Below are positions 8,387-17,714 of a stretch of 64,000 bases of DNA, piece after piece; positions within the stretch are counted from its first letter, which is position 1, and each line of letters starts with the position of its first letter. The stretch is from Flavobacterium sp. (GTDB lineage Bacteria; Bacteroidota; Bacteroidia; Flavobacteriales; Flavobacteriaceae). The position numbers were made by a program, and so were the translations under genes. The DNA lies in NCBI RefSeq assembly GCF_017744675.1, contig NZ_JAGIAV010000002.1, positions 62,001 through 126,000 on the forward strand, read 5' to 3'. The notes under the pieces were generated by a model. That model did not search any database, was not told the origin of the DNA, and was given only the letters and a program-made list of their open reading frames with translations.

Positions 8387-10807
8387 ATGATAAAAGAAAA
8401 AAGCAATACTACACTGACATTTGAAGATTTCAAAACTGAGGTATTGAATGACTATAGAATTGCGGTTACAAGCCGTGAATGTAGTCTTTTAGGTCGAAAA
8501 GAAGTATTAACAGGAAAAGCTAAATTTGGAATTTTTGGCGACGGAAAAGAAGTTCCTCAGCTAGCAATGGCAAAAGCTTTTAAAAATGGAGACTTCCGTT
8601 CTGGATACTATCGCGACCAGACTTTTATGATGGCTATTGGCGAATTGGATGCAAAACAGTTTTTTGCTGGCTTATATGGTCATACTGATTTAGCTTTTGA
8701 TCCGATGTCTGCAGGAAGACAAATGGGCGGACACTTTGTAACGCACAGTTTAAACGAAGACGGTTCTTGGAAAGACTTAACTAAACAAAAAAATTCAAGC
8801 TCAGATATATCTCCAACAGCGGGGCAAATGCCAAGATTACTTGGTTTAGCTCAAGCTTCTAAAATTTATAGAAACGTTGACGGAATTACGATTAAAGATA
8901 AATTCTCTGTTAATGGAAATGAAGTAGCATGGGGAACTATTGGCAATGCAAGTACTTCTGAAGGTTTATTTTTTGAAACCATAAATGCTGCAGGAGTTCT
9001 TCAAGTTCCAATGGTAATGAGTGTTTGGGATGATGAGTACGGAATTTCTGTTCATGCCAAGCATCAGACTACCAAAGAAAATATCTCTGAAATTTTAAAA
9101 GGATATCAGCGCGACGAAGATTCTAAAGGTTATGAAATCTTTAGAGTTAAAGGTTGGGATTATGCCGAATTGGTTTCGACTTACGAAAGAGCTGGAGCAA
9201 TCGCTCGCGAAGAGCATATTCCTGTTTTAATACACGTTAATGAATTAACGCAACCTCAAGGCCACTCGACTTCTGGTTCTCACGAACGTTACAAAAGTGC
9301 AGAAAGATTGGCTTGGGAAAGAGATTTTGACTGTATTCGTCAAATGCGTCTTTGGATGATTGCGATTAATATTGCTTCTCCAGAAGAATTGGCAGAACTT
9401 GATTTCGAATTAAAGAAAGAAGTTTTAGAAGCTAAAAAAGAAGCTTGGAATTCTTTCATTAATCCTATTATTGAAGAACAAAAAAACCTTCTGGCTTTAT
9501 TGGAAGAAATTGCTGAGGCAAGCATCAACCATAAAGACAGAATCAAAAAATTAATTGCTGAATTGACAGCGATTAAAGCGCCTTTGAAAAAGGAACTATT
9601 GGTTTATGCTAGAAAGATTCTTCGTTTTATTGAAGTTCCAAACAGCAAAGTTCTTTTATCAAATTGGATTACAAAATTCTTGAATGAAACTCAAGAAAAA
9701 TTCAGCAGTAATTTGCATTCAGAGTCTGCTCAAAATGTATTTTCAGTACAAAAAGTGCTTCCAAAATATGCCGAAAATGCAAAACCAGATTTGGATGGAA
9801 GAATGATCTTGCGAGATAATTTTGATGCTTTATTTGCGAAATATCCTGAAACTTTAATTTTCGGTGAAGATGTTGGAAACATCGGAGACGTAAATCAAGG
9901 TCTTGAAGGCATGCAGGAAAAATACGGAGAACTTCGTGTTGCCGATGTCGGAATTCGTGAAGCGACTATTATTGGTCAAGGAATCGGAATGGCTTTAAGA
10001 GGCTTACGCCCGATTGCTGAAATTCAATATCTAGATTATTTATTGTACGCTATTCAGATCATGAGTGATGATTTAGCTACTTTACAATATAGAACAGTTG
10101 GTAAACAAAAAGCGCCGTTAATCATTAGAACTCGCGGTCACCGTTTGGAAGGAATCTGGCATTCTGGTTCTCCAATGGGAATGATCATCAATGCGATTCG
10201 TGGAATTCATGTTTTGGTTCCAAGAGATATGACACAAGCAGCTGGTTTTTATAACACTTTGTTAGAATGTGACGAACCTGCCTTGGTTATCGAATGTTTG
10301 AACGGATACCGCTTAAAAGAAAAGACGCCGCTAAACTTTGGTGAATTTAAAACGCCAATCGGAGTTGTAGAAACTTTAAGAGAAGGTTCTGATATTACTT
10401 TGGTTTCTTACGGATCCACTTTAAGATTGGTGATGCAGGCCGCTAATGAATTGGCAGAAAAAGGAATTGAGTGCGAAGTTATTGATATTCAATCTTTACT
10501 TCCATTTGATATTAGCAAAGACATTGTAAAAAGTATTGCCAAAACAAATCGTCTTTTAGTAATTGACGAAGATGTTCCTGGAGGAGCTTCGGCCTTTATT
10601 TTACAGCAGATTTTAGAAGAACAAGACGCTTACAAATATTTAGACAGCAAACCGCAGACTTTAGCAGCGAAAGCACACAGACCTGCTTACGGAACTGACG
10701 GTGATTATTTCTCTAAACCTTCTGCAGAAGACATCTACGAGAAAGTTTACGACATGATGCATGAAGTGAATCCGTCTAAGTTTCCTGATTTGTATACGGG
10801 ATTTTAG
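8387..10807 (+). CDS. Branched-chain 2-oxoacid dehydrogenase E1, alpha/beta fusion
   Basis: This 806-residue protein joins both halves of a thiamine-diphosphate E1. Residues ~1-400 are the alpha part (ThDP-binding region GNASTSEGLFFETINAA and the phosphorylation-loop-like QGHSTSGSHERY). Residues ~460-806 are the beta part (FGEDVGNIGDVNQGL, transketolase-type pyrimidine and C-terminal domains, VIDIQSLLPFD). E1 decarboxylates 2-oxo acids from valine, leucine and isoleucine and passes the acyl group to lipoyl E2, supplying branched primers for the iso-fatty acids typical of these bacteria. Fusion of alpha and beta is common in Bacteroidota. E2 and E3 are not adjacent, so they must be encoded elsewhere. 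A weak -7-like TAATTTCG lies at 8351. Pyruvate as an alternative substrate cannot be excluded. Confidence 0.9.
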   Translation: MIKEKSNTTLTFEDFKTEVLNDYRIAVTSRECSLLGRKEVLTGKAKFGIFGDGKEVPQLAMAKAFKNGDFRSGYYRDQTFMMAIGELDAKQFFAGLYGHTDLAFDPMSAGRQMGGHFVTHSLNEDGSWKDLTKQKNSSSDISPTAGQMPRLLGLAQASKIYRNVDGITIKDKFSVNGNEVAWGTIGNASTSEGLFFETINAAGVLQVPMVMSVWDDEYGISVHAKHQTTKENISEILKGYQRDEDSKGYEIFRVKGWDYAELVSTYERAGAIAREEHIPVLIHVNELTQPQGHSTSGSHERYKSAERLAWERDFDCIRQMRLWMIAINIASPEELAELDFELKKEVLEAKKEAWNSFINPIIEEQKNLLALLEEIAEASINHKDRIKKLIAELTAIKAPLKKELLVYARKILRFIEVPNSKVLLSNWITKFLNETQEKFSSNLHSESAQNVFSVQKVLPKYAENAKPDLDGRMILRDNFDALFAKYPETLIFGEDVGNIGDVNQGLEGMQEKYGELRVADVGIREATIIGQGIGMALRGLRPIAEIQYLDYLLYAIQIMSDDLATLQYRTVGKQKAPLIIRTRGHRLEGIWHSGSPMGMIINAIRGIHVLVPRDMTQAAGFYNTLLECDEPALVIECLNGYRLKEKTPLNFGEFKTPIGVVETLREGSDITLVSYGSTLRLVMQAANELAEKGIECEVIDIQSLLPFDISKDIVKSIAKTNRLLVIDEDVPGGASAFILQQILEEQDAYKYLDSKPQTLAAKAHRPAYGTDGDYFSKPSAEDIYEKVYDMMHEVNPSKFPDLYTGF

Positions 10808-10820
10808 ATTTTTAAATATA

Positions 10821-10849
10821 AAAAAAACGCTCCACAGGAGCGTTTTTTT
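10821..10849 (+). terminator. Terminator of the E1 gene
   Basis: Stem AAAAAAACGCTCC (10821-10833) / GGAGCGTTTTTTT (10837-10849) around a 3-nt loop. The A- and T-tracts on both sides make it usable from either strand. Confidence 0.85.
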
Positions 10850-10865
10850 GTTGCCCTTACCCAAA

Positions 10866-10975
10866 GAACGAAGCAACCTCACTAACAATTATCGACTAAG
10901 CAAATGAGGTTGCTTCGTTCCTCGCAATGACCCAATCTTTGTCGAGTTTCTTGCGGAGATCCCTCGTTCCTCGGG
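10866..10975. repeat. Dispersed palindromic repeat (GAACGAAGCAACCTCA type)
   Basis: Arms GAACGAAGCAACCTCA (10866-10881) and its perfect complement (10905-10920) enclose 23 nt. Just after comes a stretch with words such as CTCGCAATGAC and CTCGTTCCTCGGGATGAC, which resemble dispersed REP-like sequences common in bacterial spacers (GTCATTGCGAGGAACGAAGCAAT; GTCATCCCGAGGAACGAGGGAT). No gene is seen in 10808-11113. Confidence 0.6.
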
Positions 10976-11026
10976 ATGACAAGATTATGGATAATTCTTG
11001 TATTTATGTTTTAGTAATTTCAGGTT

Positions 11027-11113
11027 CAACCATCAACCATCAACCATCAACCATCAACAATCAACAATCAACAACCACCATCAACAATTAACAATTAACA
11101 ATTAACCATTAAC
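11027..11113. repeat. Heptanucleotide tandem repeat abutting kdsB
   Basis: About twelve 7-nt units drift from CAACCAT through CAACAAT to AATTAAC, running right up to the kdsB stop codon region. Read on the minus strand this is the 3' trailer of kdsB. Low-complexity arrays of this kind are prone to length change. Confidence 0.75.
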
Positions 11114-11848
11114 TTAAAGATCTCTGAGCATAGCTCTCGCTCTTTCCAAATCCTCGGCAGTATCAATTCCGATTCCTACGTGAGTGGTTTCAACCATTTT
11201 AATGCGTTTTCCGAATTCTAAATAGCGTAATTGCTCTAACTTCTCTGAAGCTTCTAAAGATTTCATTGGAAGGCTGTAGAAGTCTAATAAGGCTTGTTTT
11301 CTGAAAGCATAAATTCCTATGTGCTGAAAGTATCTTACTCCAACATTTTTTTCTCTTGGGTACGGAATTACAGAACGAGAAAAATACAAAGCAAACTGCG
11401 ATTGATCTACCACAACTTTCACATTATTCGGATTATTGATTTCTTCTTCATCTGTGATTTCACGCATTAGCGAAGCCAAATCAATCTTTTTATCTGGGTC
11501 ATTTTTAAAAACAGATAAAACTTGTTCTAGTGGCCCAGCTTCTGTAAAAGGTTCATCACCTTGCACGTTTACCACAATATCAACATCAAGATTCGCAACG
11601 GCCTCTGCAATTCGGTCGCTTCCAGATTCGTGTTCTTTGATGCTCATAATCGCTTTTCCGCCATTAGAAACAATTTCGTCAAAAATCAGATCAGAATCCG
11701 TAACCACAAAAACATCATCGAACAGTTTTGTCGAAACTGCCGCTTCATACGTTCTTAAAATCACAGTTTTCCCCCCTAGGTCCTGCATTAACTTAGCAGG
11801 AAAACGAGTTGAAGCATATCGTGCCGGAATTACAGCTATTATTTTCAT
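11114..11848 (-). CDS. kdsB: 3-deoxy-manno-octulosonate cytidylyltransferase (KdsB)
   Basis: KdsB activates Kdo as CMP-Kdo for inner-core lipopolysaccharide synthesis in the cytoplasm. The N-terminal [19 protein letters not shown] is the nucleotide-binding signature of the family, and VQGDEPF is the second conserved motif. I place the start at ATG 11848 because family members begin at [10 protein letters not shown]; the frame is open for another ten codons upstream. The product has 244 residues, the normal size. No other LPS gene is next to it; the upstream neighbour is divergent. Confidence 0.95.
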   Translation of the reverse strand: MKIIAVIPARYASTRFPAKLMQDLGGKTVILRTYEAAVSTKLFDDVFVVTDSDLIFDEIVSNGGKAIMSIKEHESGSDRIAEAVANLDVDIVVNVQGDEPFTEAGPLEQVLSVFKNDPDKKIDLASLMREITDEEEINNPNNVKVVVDQSQFALYFSRSVIPYPREKNVGVRYFQHIGIYAFRKQALLDFYSLPMKSLEASEKLEQLRYLEFGKRIKMVETTHVGIGIDTAEDLERARAMLRDL

Positions 11849-11980
11849 TTGAATATTCAATTTTAAAGAGTCTAACAAATATACTATACACCAAGAGCTT
11901 TCAAAAATATATTTATAACATATTTCTTAAAGCACTGCATTTTAATCTCTTATAAAATTTTTACTTTTAAGGGAAAAAAC

Positions 11981-13321
11981 ATGAAAAGAAACTTTACTTC
12001 ACTCCTGCTCTTTTTCTTTTTAATTTTAAGCTCCAATACTTTTTCGCAAAACAGCAATCCTACTATTCTAAATGCATTTTCGAATCGTGTTTTTTCAGGA
12101 AAAGGATACCAGCAAATCCAAAATTTAAAGTGGAAATTCAAGACTGAAGGCAAGATCTTTTCTTCGCCAATTGTACAAAACGGCATTGTTTACATTGGCA
12201 GTGAAGATGGCTATTTTTATGCCATTGATGAAAAATCAGGAAATCTAAAGTGGAAATTCAAAACCAATGGAGCCGTTCACAGTTCGGCAAGCATTTATAA
12301 TGATATGGTTTATTTTGGGAGTTTTGACGGTTATTATTATGCTATAAACACAAAAACAGGAAAACAAATCTGGCGTTTTAAAACTAAAGGTGAACATTGG
12401 TACAGCGAAATCGGAATGTGGGGCATGAAACCAACCGATTCGCTTATGGCCGACTTATGGGACTTTTACCTTTCAACTCCCGTTATTTATTCAGACAACA
12501 AATTGGCTTTGGCCATTTTTGGAAGCAGCGACGGAACAATGTACGCTGTTGATGCCAAAAATGGAAGTTTAAAGTGGAAATTCGAAACAAAAGCCGCCAT
12601 CCATAGCACTCCTATAATAGATCAAAATACTGTTTATTTTGGAGGCTGGGATGGAATATTTTATGCTTTGGATGCAAAAACTGGAAAAGAGAAATGGAAA
12701 TTTTCGACCGAAGTGAAAACGGGTTTTACCGGAATTCAAGCTTCTGCTGCAGTTTCTTATGGAATCGTATATTTTGGCTCAAGAGATCCTTATTTATTTG
12801 CGCTTGACACCGAAACGGGAAAATTAATATGGAAATACAATGCTGAAAATTCATGGATTTTAAGCTCAGCAGTTGTTAAAGACAATACGGTTTATGTTGG
12901 AACTTCAGACACTTATGCTTTATTGGCGCTTGACTCGAAAACTGGAAAAGAAAAATACCGATTTAAAGGCAACGGATATATTTATTCTTCCCCTGCAATT
13001 GCCAGTAACACGATTTATTTTGGAGATTTCTCCGGAAACTTCTTTGATTTGAATCTGCTTTCAGATGGAAAAGAATCGCATACTATTTCGACAGAAAATA
13101 GAAATAAATATGCGAACACTATTCTTAACAACAATCATCTAGACTTTCTATTTGTGGCCAAACAAGCAGATTTATCTATTTATGCCGAAAACAAAAAGAT
13201 TATGGATGAATTTTATAAATTAGGTCCGATCGTTTCTTCTCCGTTTATCAGTAATAATGTGATTTTTTATGGAAGCGCAGACGGTTTTTTATATGCTTAC
13301 AATTTGAGAAAAGAAAAATAA
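11981..13321 (+). CDS. Secreted PQQ-like beta-propeller repeat protein
   Basis: A signal peptide (MKRNFTSLLLFFFLILSS...FSQ) precedes seven to eight blades of the pattern WKFKTxGxxxSSPxxxxGxVYxGSxDGxxYALDxKTGK, the PQQ/BamB-like propeller repeat. The 446-residue size fits one closed propeller. Such proteins act in the periplasm as binding scaffolds; BamB itself supports outer-membrane protein assembly. The protein lacks a lipobox cysteine, so it is not a BamB lipoprotein in the strict sense. It stands alone between divergent kdsB and convergent ygiD. Role unknown beyond the fold. Confidence 0.8.
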   Translation: MKRNFTSLLLFFFLILSSNTFSQNSNPTILNAFSNRVFSGKGYQQIQNLKWKFKTEGKIFSSPIVQNGIVYIGSEDGYFYAIDEKSGNLKWKFKTNGAVHSSASIYNDMVYFGSFDGYYYAINTKTGKQIWRFKTKGEHWYSEIGMWGMKPTDSLMADLWDFYLSTPVIYSDNKLALAIFGSSDGTMYAVDAKNGSLKWKFETKAAIHSTPIIDQNTVYFGGWDGIFYALDAKTGKEKWKFSTEVKTGFTGIQASAAVSYGIVYFGSRDPYLFALDTETGKLIWKYNAENSWILSSAVVKDNTVYVGTSDTYALLALDSKTGKEKYRFKGNGYIYSSPAIASNTIYFGDFSGNFFDLNLLSDGKESHTISTENRNKYANTILNNNHLDFLFVAKQADLSIYAENKKIMDEFYKLGPIVSSPFISNNVIFYGSADGFLYAYNLRKEK

Positions 13322-13322
13322 T

Positions 13323-13400
13323 CTTAGTGAATCTCTGCGAATCTTTGTGGTATTTATATTTCACAGAGTTACACAAAGGTTTTCGCAGAGATTCACTAAG
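13323..13400. repeat. Inverted repeat between convergent genes
   Basis: Nineteen-base perfect arms (13323-13341, CTTAGTGAATCTCTGCGAA, and 13382-13400) with a 40-nt interior that contains the shorter inverted words CTTTGTG/CACAAAG. It lies 2 bp after the propeller gene and 5 bp from the ygiD stop, so it probably ends transcription from both sides. The words CGCAAAG and CTAAG recur at 51628-51777 and 58680. Confidence 0.65.
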
Positions 13401-13404
13401 TAAA

Positions 13405-14235
13405 TTACATGATTTTTACAGAAGTCATGCTTAAAGAACCTGCCAATAATTTGTCATTAAACAAGTCCAATTCATCTGTTTTATCCTTTAATCCTAAAGT
13501 ATACAATAGCGGAAGATAATGTTCTGGAGTTGGAACTGCCAATTGAACCGCTTTGTTTAATTTTTCGAAATCAATTAACGGCTGGAAATTTCCGTCTAGC
13601 AAATAATTATTTACAGTTTCTCGAGCTTCAATTGCCCAATCGTAACCGTAATTGTCTTTATCGAAATTTCTAAAATCAACCATTCTAAGATTATGCACAA
13701 TATTGCCGCTTCCGATGATTAAAACACCTTTGTAACGAAGCGCTTGCAGTTTCTGAGCCAATTCAAAATGATATTGCCCTGATTTGGTATAATCAATACT
13801 CAACTGAATTACAGGAACATCTGCATTTGGATACAAATGCTTGATAACACTCCAAGCTCCGTGATCCAATCCCCAATGTTCGTCTAATTCAACCATCACA
13901 GGATCTAAAATCTTTTGTGTTTCAACTGCCAATTCCGGACTTCCTTTTGCAGGATATTGCACATCAAAAAGCGCTTGCGGGAAACCTCCAAAATCATGAA
14001 TAGTTCTTGGCATTTCCATTGCGGTTACTTTTGTTCCTTTCGTAAACCAATGTGCCGAAACGCATAAAATAGCATTGGGTTGTGGCAATGTTTTGGCTAA
14101 ATTGCGAAAACCCGTTACAAACTGATTTTCTTCAATAGCATTCATGGGACTGCCGTGTCCTAAAAACAGAACTGGCATTTTATCTGTATTCGAAAACGTT
14201 GATGAAATCGAATGTAAGTCGTTTAGTGTTGTCAT
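13405..14235 (-). CDS. ygiD: 4,5-DOPA dioxygenase extradiol family protein (YgiD)
   Basis: The 276-residue product belongs to the LigB/DODA class of extradiol dioxygenases: FLGHGSPMNAIE near residue 25-36, CVSAHW near 62, and IIGSGNIVHNLR near 180 supply the metal-binding His residues. Bacterial YgiD opens the ring of DOPA in vitro; the physiological substrate is not established. The ATG at 14235 gives MTTLNDLHS; a shorter start at MPVLFLGHG is possible. No pathway genes adjoin it. Confidence 0.88.
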   Translation of the reverse strand: MTTLNDLHSISSTFSNTDKMPVLFLGHGSPMNAIEENQFVTGFRNLAKTLPQPNAILCVSAHWFTKGTKVTAMEMPRTIHDFGGFPQALFDVQYPAKGSPELAVETQKILDPVMVELDEHWGLDHGAWSVIKHLYPNADVPVIQLSIDYTKSGQYHFELAQKLQALRYKGVLIIGSGNIVHNLRMVDFRNFDKDNYGYDWAIEARETVNNYLLDGNFQPLIDFEKLNKAVQLAVPTPEHYLPLLYTLGLKDKTDELDLFNDKLLAGSLSMTSVKIM

Positions 14236-14324
14236 TGTCTTGAAATTTTTTCCGCCATAAATTCACGAATTTTATTTTAAAACCTTTCCCTATTCTCTAT
14301 AACTCGGATCGTGGATAATAAAAA

Positions 14325-15734
14325 CTATTCCACGAAACTCTCGTCTTTAAATCCTATCAAATATAGTTTATTTTTGGCACGTGTCATAGCAGTATAAAGC
14401 CATCTAATATAATCTGTATCAATGCCGTTTGGCAAAAATGGCTGTTCGATAAAAACAGTATTCCATTGTCCTCCTTGCGATTTATGACACGTTATAGCAT
14501 AAGAGAATTTCACCTGCAATCCGTTAAAATATTCGTTTTCTTTTACCTTTTGAAATCTTTTGTATTTTGTTGGTTCATCTTCATAATCTTTCATCACTTC
14601 TTCATACAAACGGTTCGATTCTTCGTAAGTTAAAGAAGGGGATTCGCTTGTTAGAGTATCCAAAATCAGAACTGTTTCAAAAGGCTTTTGTTCGGGATAA
14701 TCGACCATTCTGATTTTCACTTTGGCAAACTTAAATCCGTACAATTCTTTGATTCCGAAAAGTTCTAAAACTTCGATAATATCACCGTTGGCAATAAATC
14801 CAGCTTCGTCAGTTTCTTTCAGCCAGAAATAATTGTTTTTTACCACCATCAAGAAATCTCCAACCGAAAGTTCGCTTTCTTTAAATAAAATTCGGCTTCT
14901 AATCTGTTCATTATACTGATTGGCGCGTTTATTTGAACGAACAATAAATGCAGTATCTTCAATGCTATAATTGCTGTATGCAGTATTAATTGCATCCTGA
15001 ATATCGTAACCATCAGTCAGTCGAACGATATCTTTGAACTTTTTTACATTGAATTTAAATTCGGTAATAAAACTCTCTTTCAGCAACTCGCGTAACTCTG
15101 TAGCATTATATAAAATCCCAGAGCTTTCTTCCTGACGCATTACTTCGTCCAATTCGATATGTTCGATTTCCTTATCGTAATGAATTCCCAAGGTTTGGAT
15201 ATCTAAAGCCGGACTAATATCTAGATTGACAGGAGGCAGCTGCGCCGTATCTCCCAGAAGAATCATTTTGCAATTGCTTCCAGAATACACATAATTGATC
15301 AAATCGTCTAAAAGGGAACCGCTATCTAAGGTACTGTCTGAAATCATAGAAGCTTCATCGACGATAAAAATGGTATTTTTATGTTTATTTACTTGTTTGG
15401 TAAAAGCTACTCCACCGCCAGAAGATTTCTTCGGAAAGTATATTTTTTTATGAATCGTAAATGCTGGATTATTCGAATAATTGGCAATTACTTTTGCCGC
15501 ACGCCCAGTTGGAGCAAGCAAAACATATTTTTTATTAATAGAGGCTAGATTATTAACTATGGTAGAAATAACGGTAGTCTTTCCCGTTCCAGCATATCCT
15601 TTCAAAACGAAAATCGTGTCGTTTTGAGGTTCGGTTAGGAAGATTGCAATTTTCTGAAAAAAAATGTCCTGTTTGTAAGTTGGAGCAAAAGGAAATCGCT
15701 TTTGTAAAGTACCGTAAAACTGTGCAGAATTCAT
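14325..15734 (-). CDS. RecD-like ATP-dependent DNA helicase / AAA ATPase
   Basis: The 469-residue protein is an SF1 helicase core: Walker A GYAGTGKTT near residue 45, Walker B FIVDEASMI, motif III LLGDTAQLPP, and a C-terminal UvrD/RecD-like segment with YAITCHKSQGGQW and YTAMTRAKNKL. It is shorter than RecD2 because it lacks the N-terminal HhH region. I use the ATG at 15734 (MNSAQFYG); the frame upstream runs into a low-complexity repeat and is unlikely to be coding. Such proteins are common single genes in Flavobacterium. Its partner, if any, is unknown. Confidence 0.88.
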   Translation of the reverse strand: MNSAQFYGTLQKRFPFAPTYKQDIFFQKIAIFLTEPQNDTIFVLKGYAGTGKTTVISTIVNNLASINKKYVLLAPTGRAAKVIANYSNNPAFTIHKKIYFPKKSSGGGVAFTKQVNKHKNTIFIVDEASMISDSTLDSGSLLDDLINYVYSGSNCKMILLGDTAQLPPVNLDISPALDIQTLGIHYDKEIEHIELDEVMRQEESSGILYNATELRELLKESFITEFKFNVKKFKDIVRLTDGYDIQDAINTAYSNYSIEDTAFIVRSNKRANQYNEQIRSRILFKESELSVGDFLMVVKNNYFWLKETDEAGFIANGDIIEVLELFGIKELYGFKFAKVKIRMVDYPEQKPFETVLILDTLTSESPSLTYEESNRLYEEVMKDYEDEPTKYKRFQKVKENEYFNGLQVKFSYAITCHKSQGGQWNTVFIEQPFLPNGIDTDYIRWLYTAMTRAKNKLYLIGFKDESFVE

Positions 15735-15782
15735 AAAGTAATATTGAAATACAAAGTTCGCTTTTTTTAATGGCAATGGCAA

Positions 15783-15862
15783 AAATCAATTTCAATGTCA
15801 ATTTCAATGTCAATGTCAATTTCAATGTCAATGTCAAATTCAAATTTCAATGTCAAATTCAA
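15783..15862. repeat. Hexanucleotide low-complexity repeat (TCAATG/TCAATT)
   Basis: Repeated CAATTTCAATGTCAATTTC-type hexamers, directly upstream of the helicase start on the minus strand. The spacer 15735-16114 holds this array, the inverted repeat at 15883-15957 and the promoter of the next gene. Confidence 0.7.
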
Positions 15863-15882
15863 TACCCAAAATACAAATTGAG

Positions 15883-15957
15883 AAACCATATAAGTTATAT
15901 AAGTTAATATAATCTAGAAACCAAAATTTAAACGAACTTATATAACTTATATAGTTT
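15883..15957. repeat. Dispersed hairpin, AACCATATAAGT family, copy 1
   Basis: Arms 15883-15905 (AAACCATATAAGTTATATAAG...) and 15935-15957 pair at 22 of 23 positions. The same arm sequence with small changes occurs at 57787-57859, so this is a repeat family. It lies between divergent genes here, so it is not simply a terminator. Confidence 0.65.
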
Positions 15958-16052
15958 AAAGACAGCAAACTAAACTTTTTCTTAACCTTGTTTTAAACTT
16001 AAATCCAAATTGTTTTTTGAAATTGCAATTATAATTGTTCCTTTTTAATTTG

Positions 16053-16060
16053 TAAGTTTG
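16053..16060 (+). promoter_or_regulatory. -7 box TAAGTTTG before the DUF3822 gene
   Basis: Exact TAnnTTTG match, with a TTG at 16035-16037, 15 nt upstream, slightly shorter than the usual spacing. It ends 54 nt before ATG 16115 and overlaps the earliest possible TTG start at 16058, so it supports the internal ATG as the true start. Confidence 0.5.
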
Positions 16061-16114
16061 TGGTCGCTTAAATTCTTTCTTGATTTAAAACAGGTAACGA
16101 ATTGTAAATCAACT

Positions 16115-16936
16115 ATGTCATTACAAAACACTAACATTACTTCAAAAAATTACAGAAAACTTTCTATTCAGGTTTCTCTGACTGGATTTTCATATTGCTG
16201 TTTTGATACTCTAAATAACATCATTACTTCATTCAAAGAAATAAAGTTTGACACATCTAGCAAAACATCTCGAATTGAAGATTTATTTAGCGATGCTTTC
16301 AGAAACAATCCTGAATTAAAAAATGCTTACGATGAAGTAATGGTTATTCACAATAATAACCTTTCGACTTTTGTTCCGACTGCTTTGTTTGATGAGAATT
16401 ATTTAGGAAGTTATTTGCAATATACTACGAAAGTATTTGAAACGGATCATTTTACCTTTGATCAAATTCCTAATTATCAGATGAATTCGGTTTATATTCC
16501 GTTTGTGAATATCAACAATTTCCTAATCGATAATGTAGGTTCTTTTGATTACAAACACGCGAACAGCATTTTGGTCGAAAAAATCTTGGACAGCTCCAGA
16601 AACAACGACGATAAGAAAATGATCGTCAATTTTAATCCAGGTAATTTTGAAATTATCGTGGTGCAAAATCAAAAACTTTTGCTGTTTAATTCATTCGAAT
16701 ACAATACTCCAGAAGATTTTATCTATTATATTTTATTCACGGCAGAACAAATGAGCATGAATCCTGAAAGTTTCAAACTGGAACTTCTAGGAACGATTTC
16801 AGAAAATGATCCGTTTTATGCGATCGCTTACAAATATGTGCGCCATATTTCTTTCATGGACGTTTCAAAACTGAAAGAAAGAAATAGCTTTACAACCGCT
16901 CAAAACCAAAAACATTATATCTTATTTCAATCATGA
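16115..16936 (+). CDS. DUF3822 family protein
   Basis: A 273-residue protein starting MSLQNTNITSKNYRKLSIQ. It resembles the DUF3822 family of Bacteroidota, which have an actin/ASKHA-like two-lobe outline (a repeated beta-sheet pattern, e.g. MIVNFNPGNFEIIVVQNQKLLLFNSF cut by helices), but no catalytic motif is visible to me. Its stop overlaps the rsmD start by 4 bp (ATGA), so the two are translationally coupled. That pairing suggests a link to ribosome maturation, which is inference only. Confidence 0.75.
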   Translation: MSLQNTNITSKNYRKLSIQVSLTGFSYCCFDTLNNIITSFKEIKFDTSSKTSRIEDLFSDAFRNNPELKNAYDEVMVIHNNNLSTFVPTALFDENYLGSYLQYTTKVFETDHFTFDQIPNYQMNSVYIPFVNINNFLIDNVGSFDYKHANSILVEKILDSSRNNDDKKMIVNFNPGNFEIIVVQNQKLLLFNSFEYNTPEDFIYYILFTAEQMSMNPESFKLELLGTISENDPFYAIAYKYVRHISFMDVSKLKERNSFTTAQNQKHYILFQS

Positions 16937-17538
16937 GAATCATTTCAGGAAAATATAAAGGACGACGCATTAATCCGCCAAAAAATCTCCCTGTAAGACC
17001 AACGACTGACATGAGTAAAGAAGCATTGTTTAATGTTTTGAACAACCATTTTAATTTTGACAGTTTAAAGGTTTTAGATCTTTTTTCGGGAACAGGAAAT
17101 ATCAGCTACGAATTTGCTTCACGCGGAAGCGCGCCAATTACTTCGGTTGACGGCGATTTTGGATGCGTTAAATTCATCAAACAAGTTTCGTCTGAATTTG
17201 ATTTTGATATTGCAGCAACCAAAAGTGATGTTTTTAAATTTTTAGAAAATTCTAAAACTACTTACGATATCATTTTTGCAGATCCTCCTTATGGATTAGA
17301 TCAAGCAACTTTTGAAAAAATTGTTCTAACCGTTTTCGAAAGAGATTTATTGGAAGAAGACGGAATGATGATTATTGAACATTCTAAATATACAAAGCTT
17401 GATCACATGATTAATTTTTCTTTCCAGAAAAGTTATGGCGGTTCTTATTTTAGTTTCTTCGAACTAAATTCTACCGATGACGATGAAGAATTGCCTCATG
17501 ATGATTCTAAAAAAGAATCTGAAGAAGATGAAGGGTAA
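16933..17538 (+). CDS. rsmD: 16S rRNA (guanine(966)-N2)-methyltransferase RsmD
   Basis: The 201-residue product starts MRIISGKYKGRRI, typical of RsmD. It shows the SAM-binding loop VLDLFSGTGNIS and the catalytic FADPPYGL (N6/N2-type DPPY motif). RsmD methylates G966 in the 30S P-site region. The acidic Ser/Asp/Glu tail after residue ~180 is an extension without an obvious function. Start overlaps the preceding stop (ATGA). Confidence 0.93.
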   Translation: MRIISGKYKGRRINPPKNLPVRPTTDMSKEALFNVLNNHFNFDSLKVLDLFSGTGNISYEFASRGSAPITSVDGDFGCVKFIKQVSSEFDFDIAATKSDVFKFLENSKTTYDIIFADPPYGLDQATFEKIVLTVFERDLLEEDGMMIIEHSKYTKLDHMINFSFQKSYGGSYFSFFELNSTDDDEELPHDDSKKESEEDEG

Positions 17539-17605
17539 TTTTTTTTTAAAACTCCAATATTTGAAATTCCAAATACCAATTTTTAAAATTGAAATCTCAA
17601 ATTTT

Positions 17606-17650
17606 AAATTCCAAATTCCAATTTCTGTACGAGATTGGAATTTGGAATTT
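17606..17650. repeat. AAATTCCAAATTCC-type hairpin
   Basis: Perfect 17-bp arms (AAATTCCAAATTCCAAT at 17606-17622; complement 17634-17650) in a spacer of further TTGGAATTT words (17550-17700) between convergent rsmD and the receptor gene. Related words form the hairpins at 24467-24520 and 55958-55996 and also appear inside the dnaX linker (29356-29382). Confidence 0.6.
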
Positions 17651-17714
17651 TTATTTTTGGAATTTTCCTTTTTTTGGGTTGGAATCTGGAATTTAAAAAA
17701 TTTGAATTTAATTA

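Noticed and set aside
11436..11852. 138-codon frame on the plus strand opposite kdsB
   Set aside because: It lies wholly antisense to a clear kdsB gene; it is a coding shadow.
15735..15843. N-terminal extension of the helicase or an extra small gene in the TCAATG repeat
   Set aside because: Translation of the low-complexity hexamer array gives a Leu/Thr/Lys repeat with no protein character.
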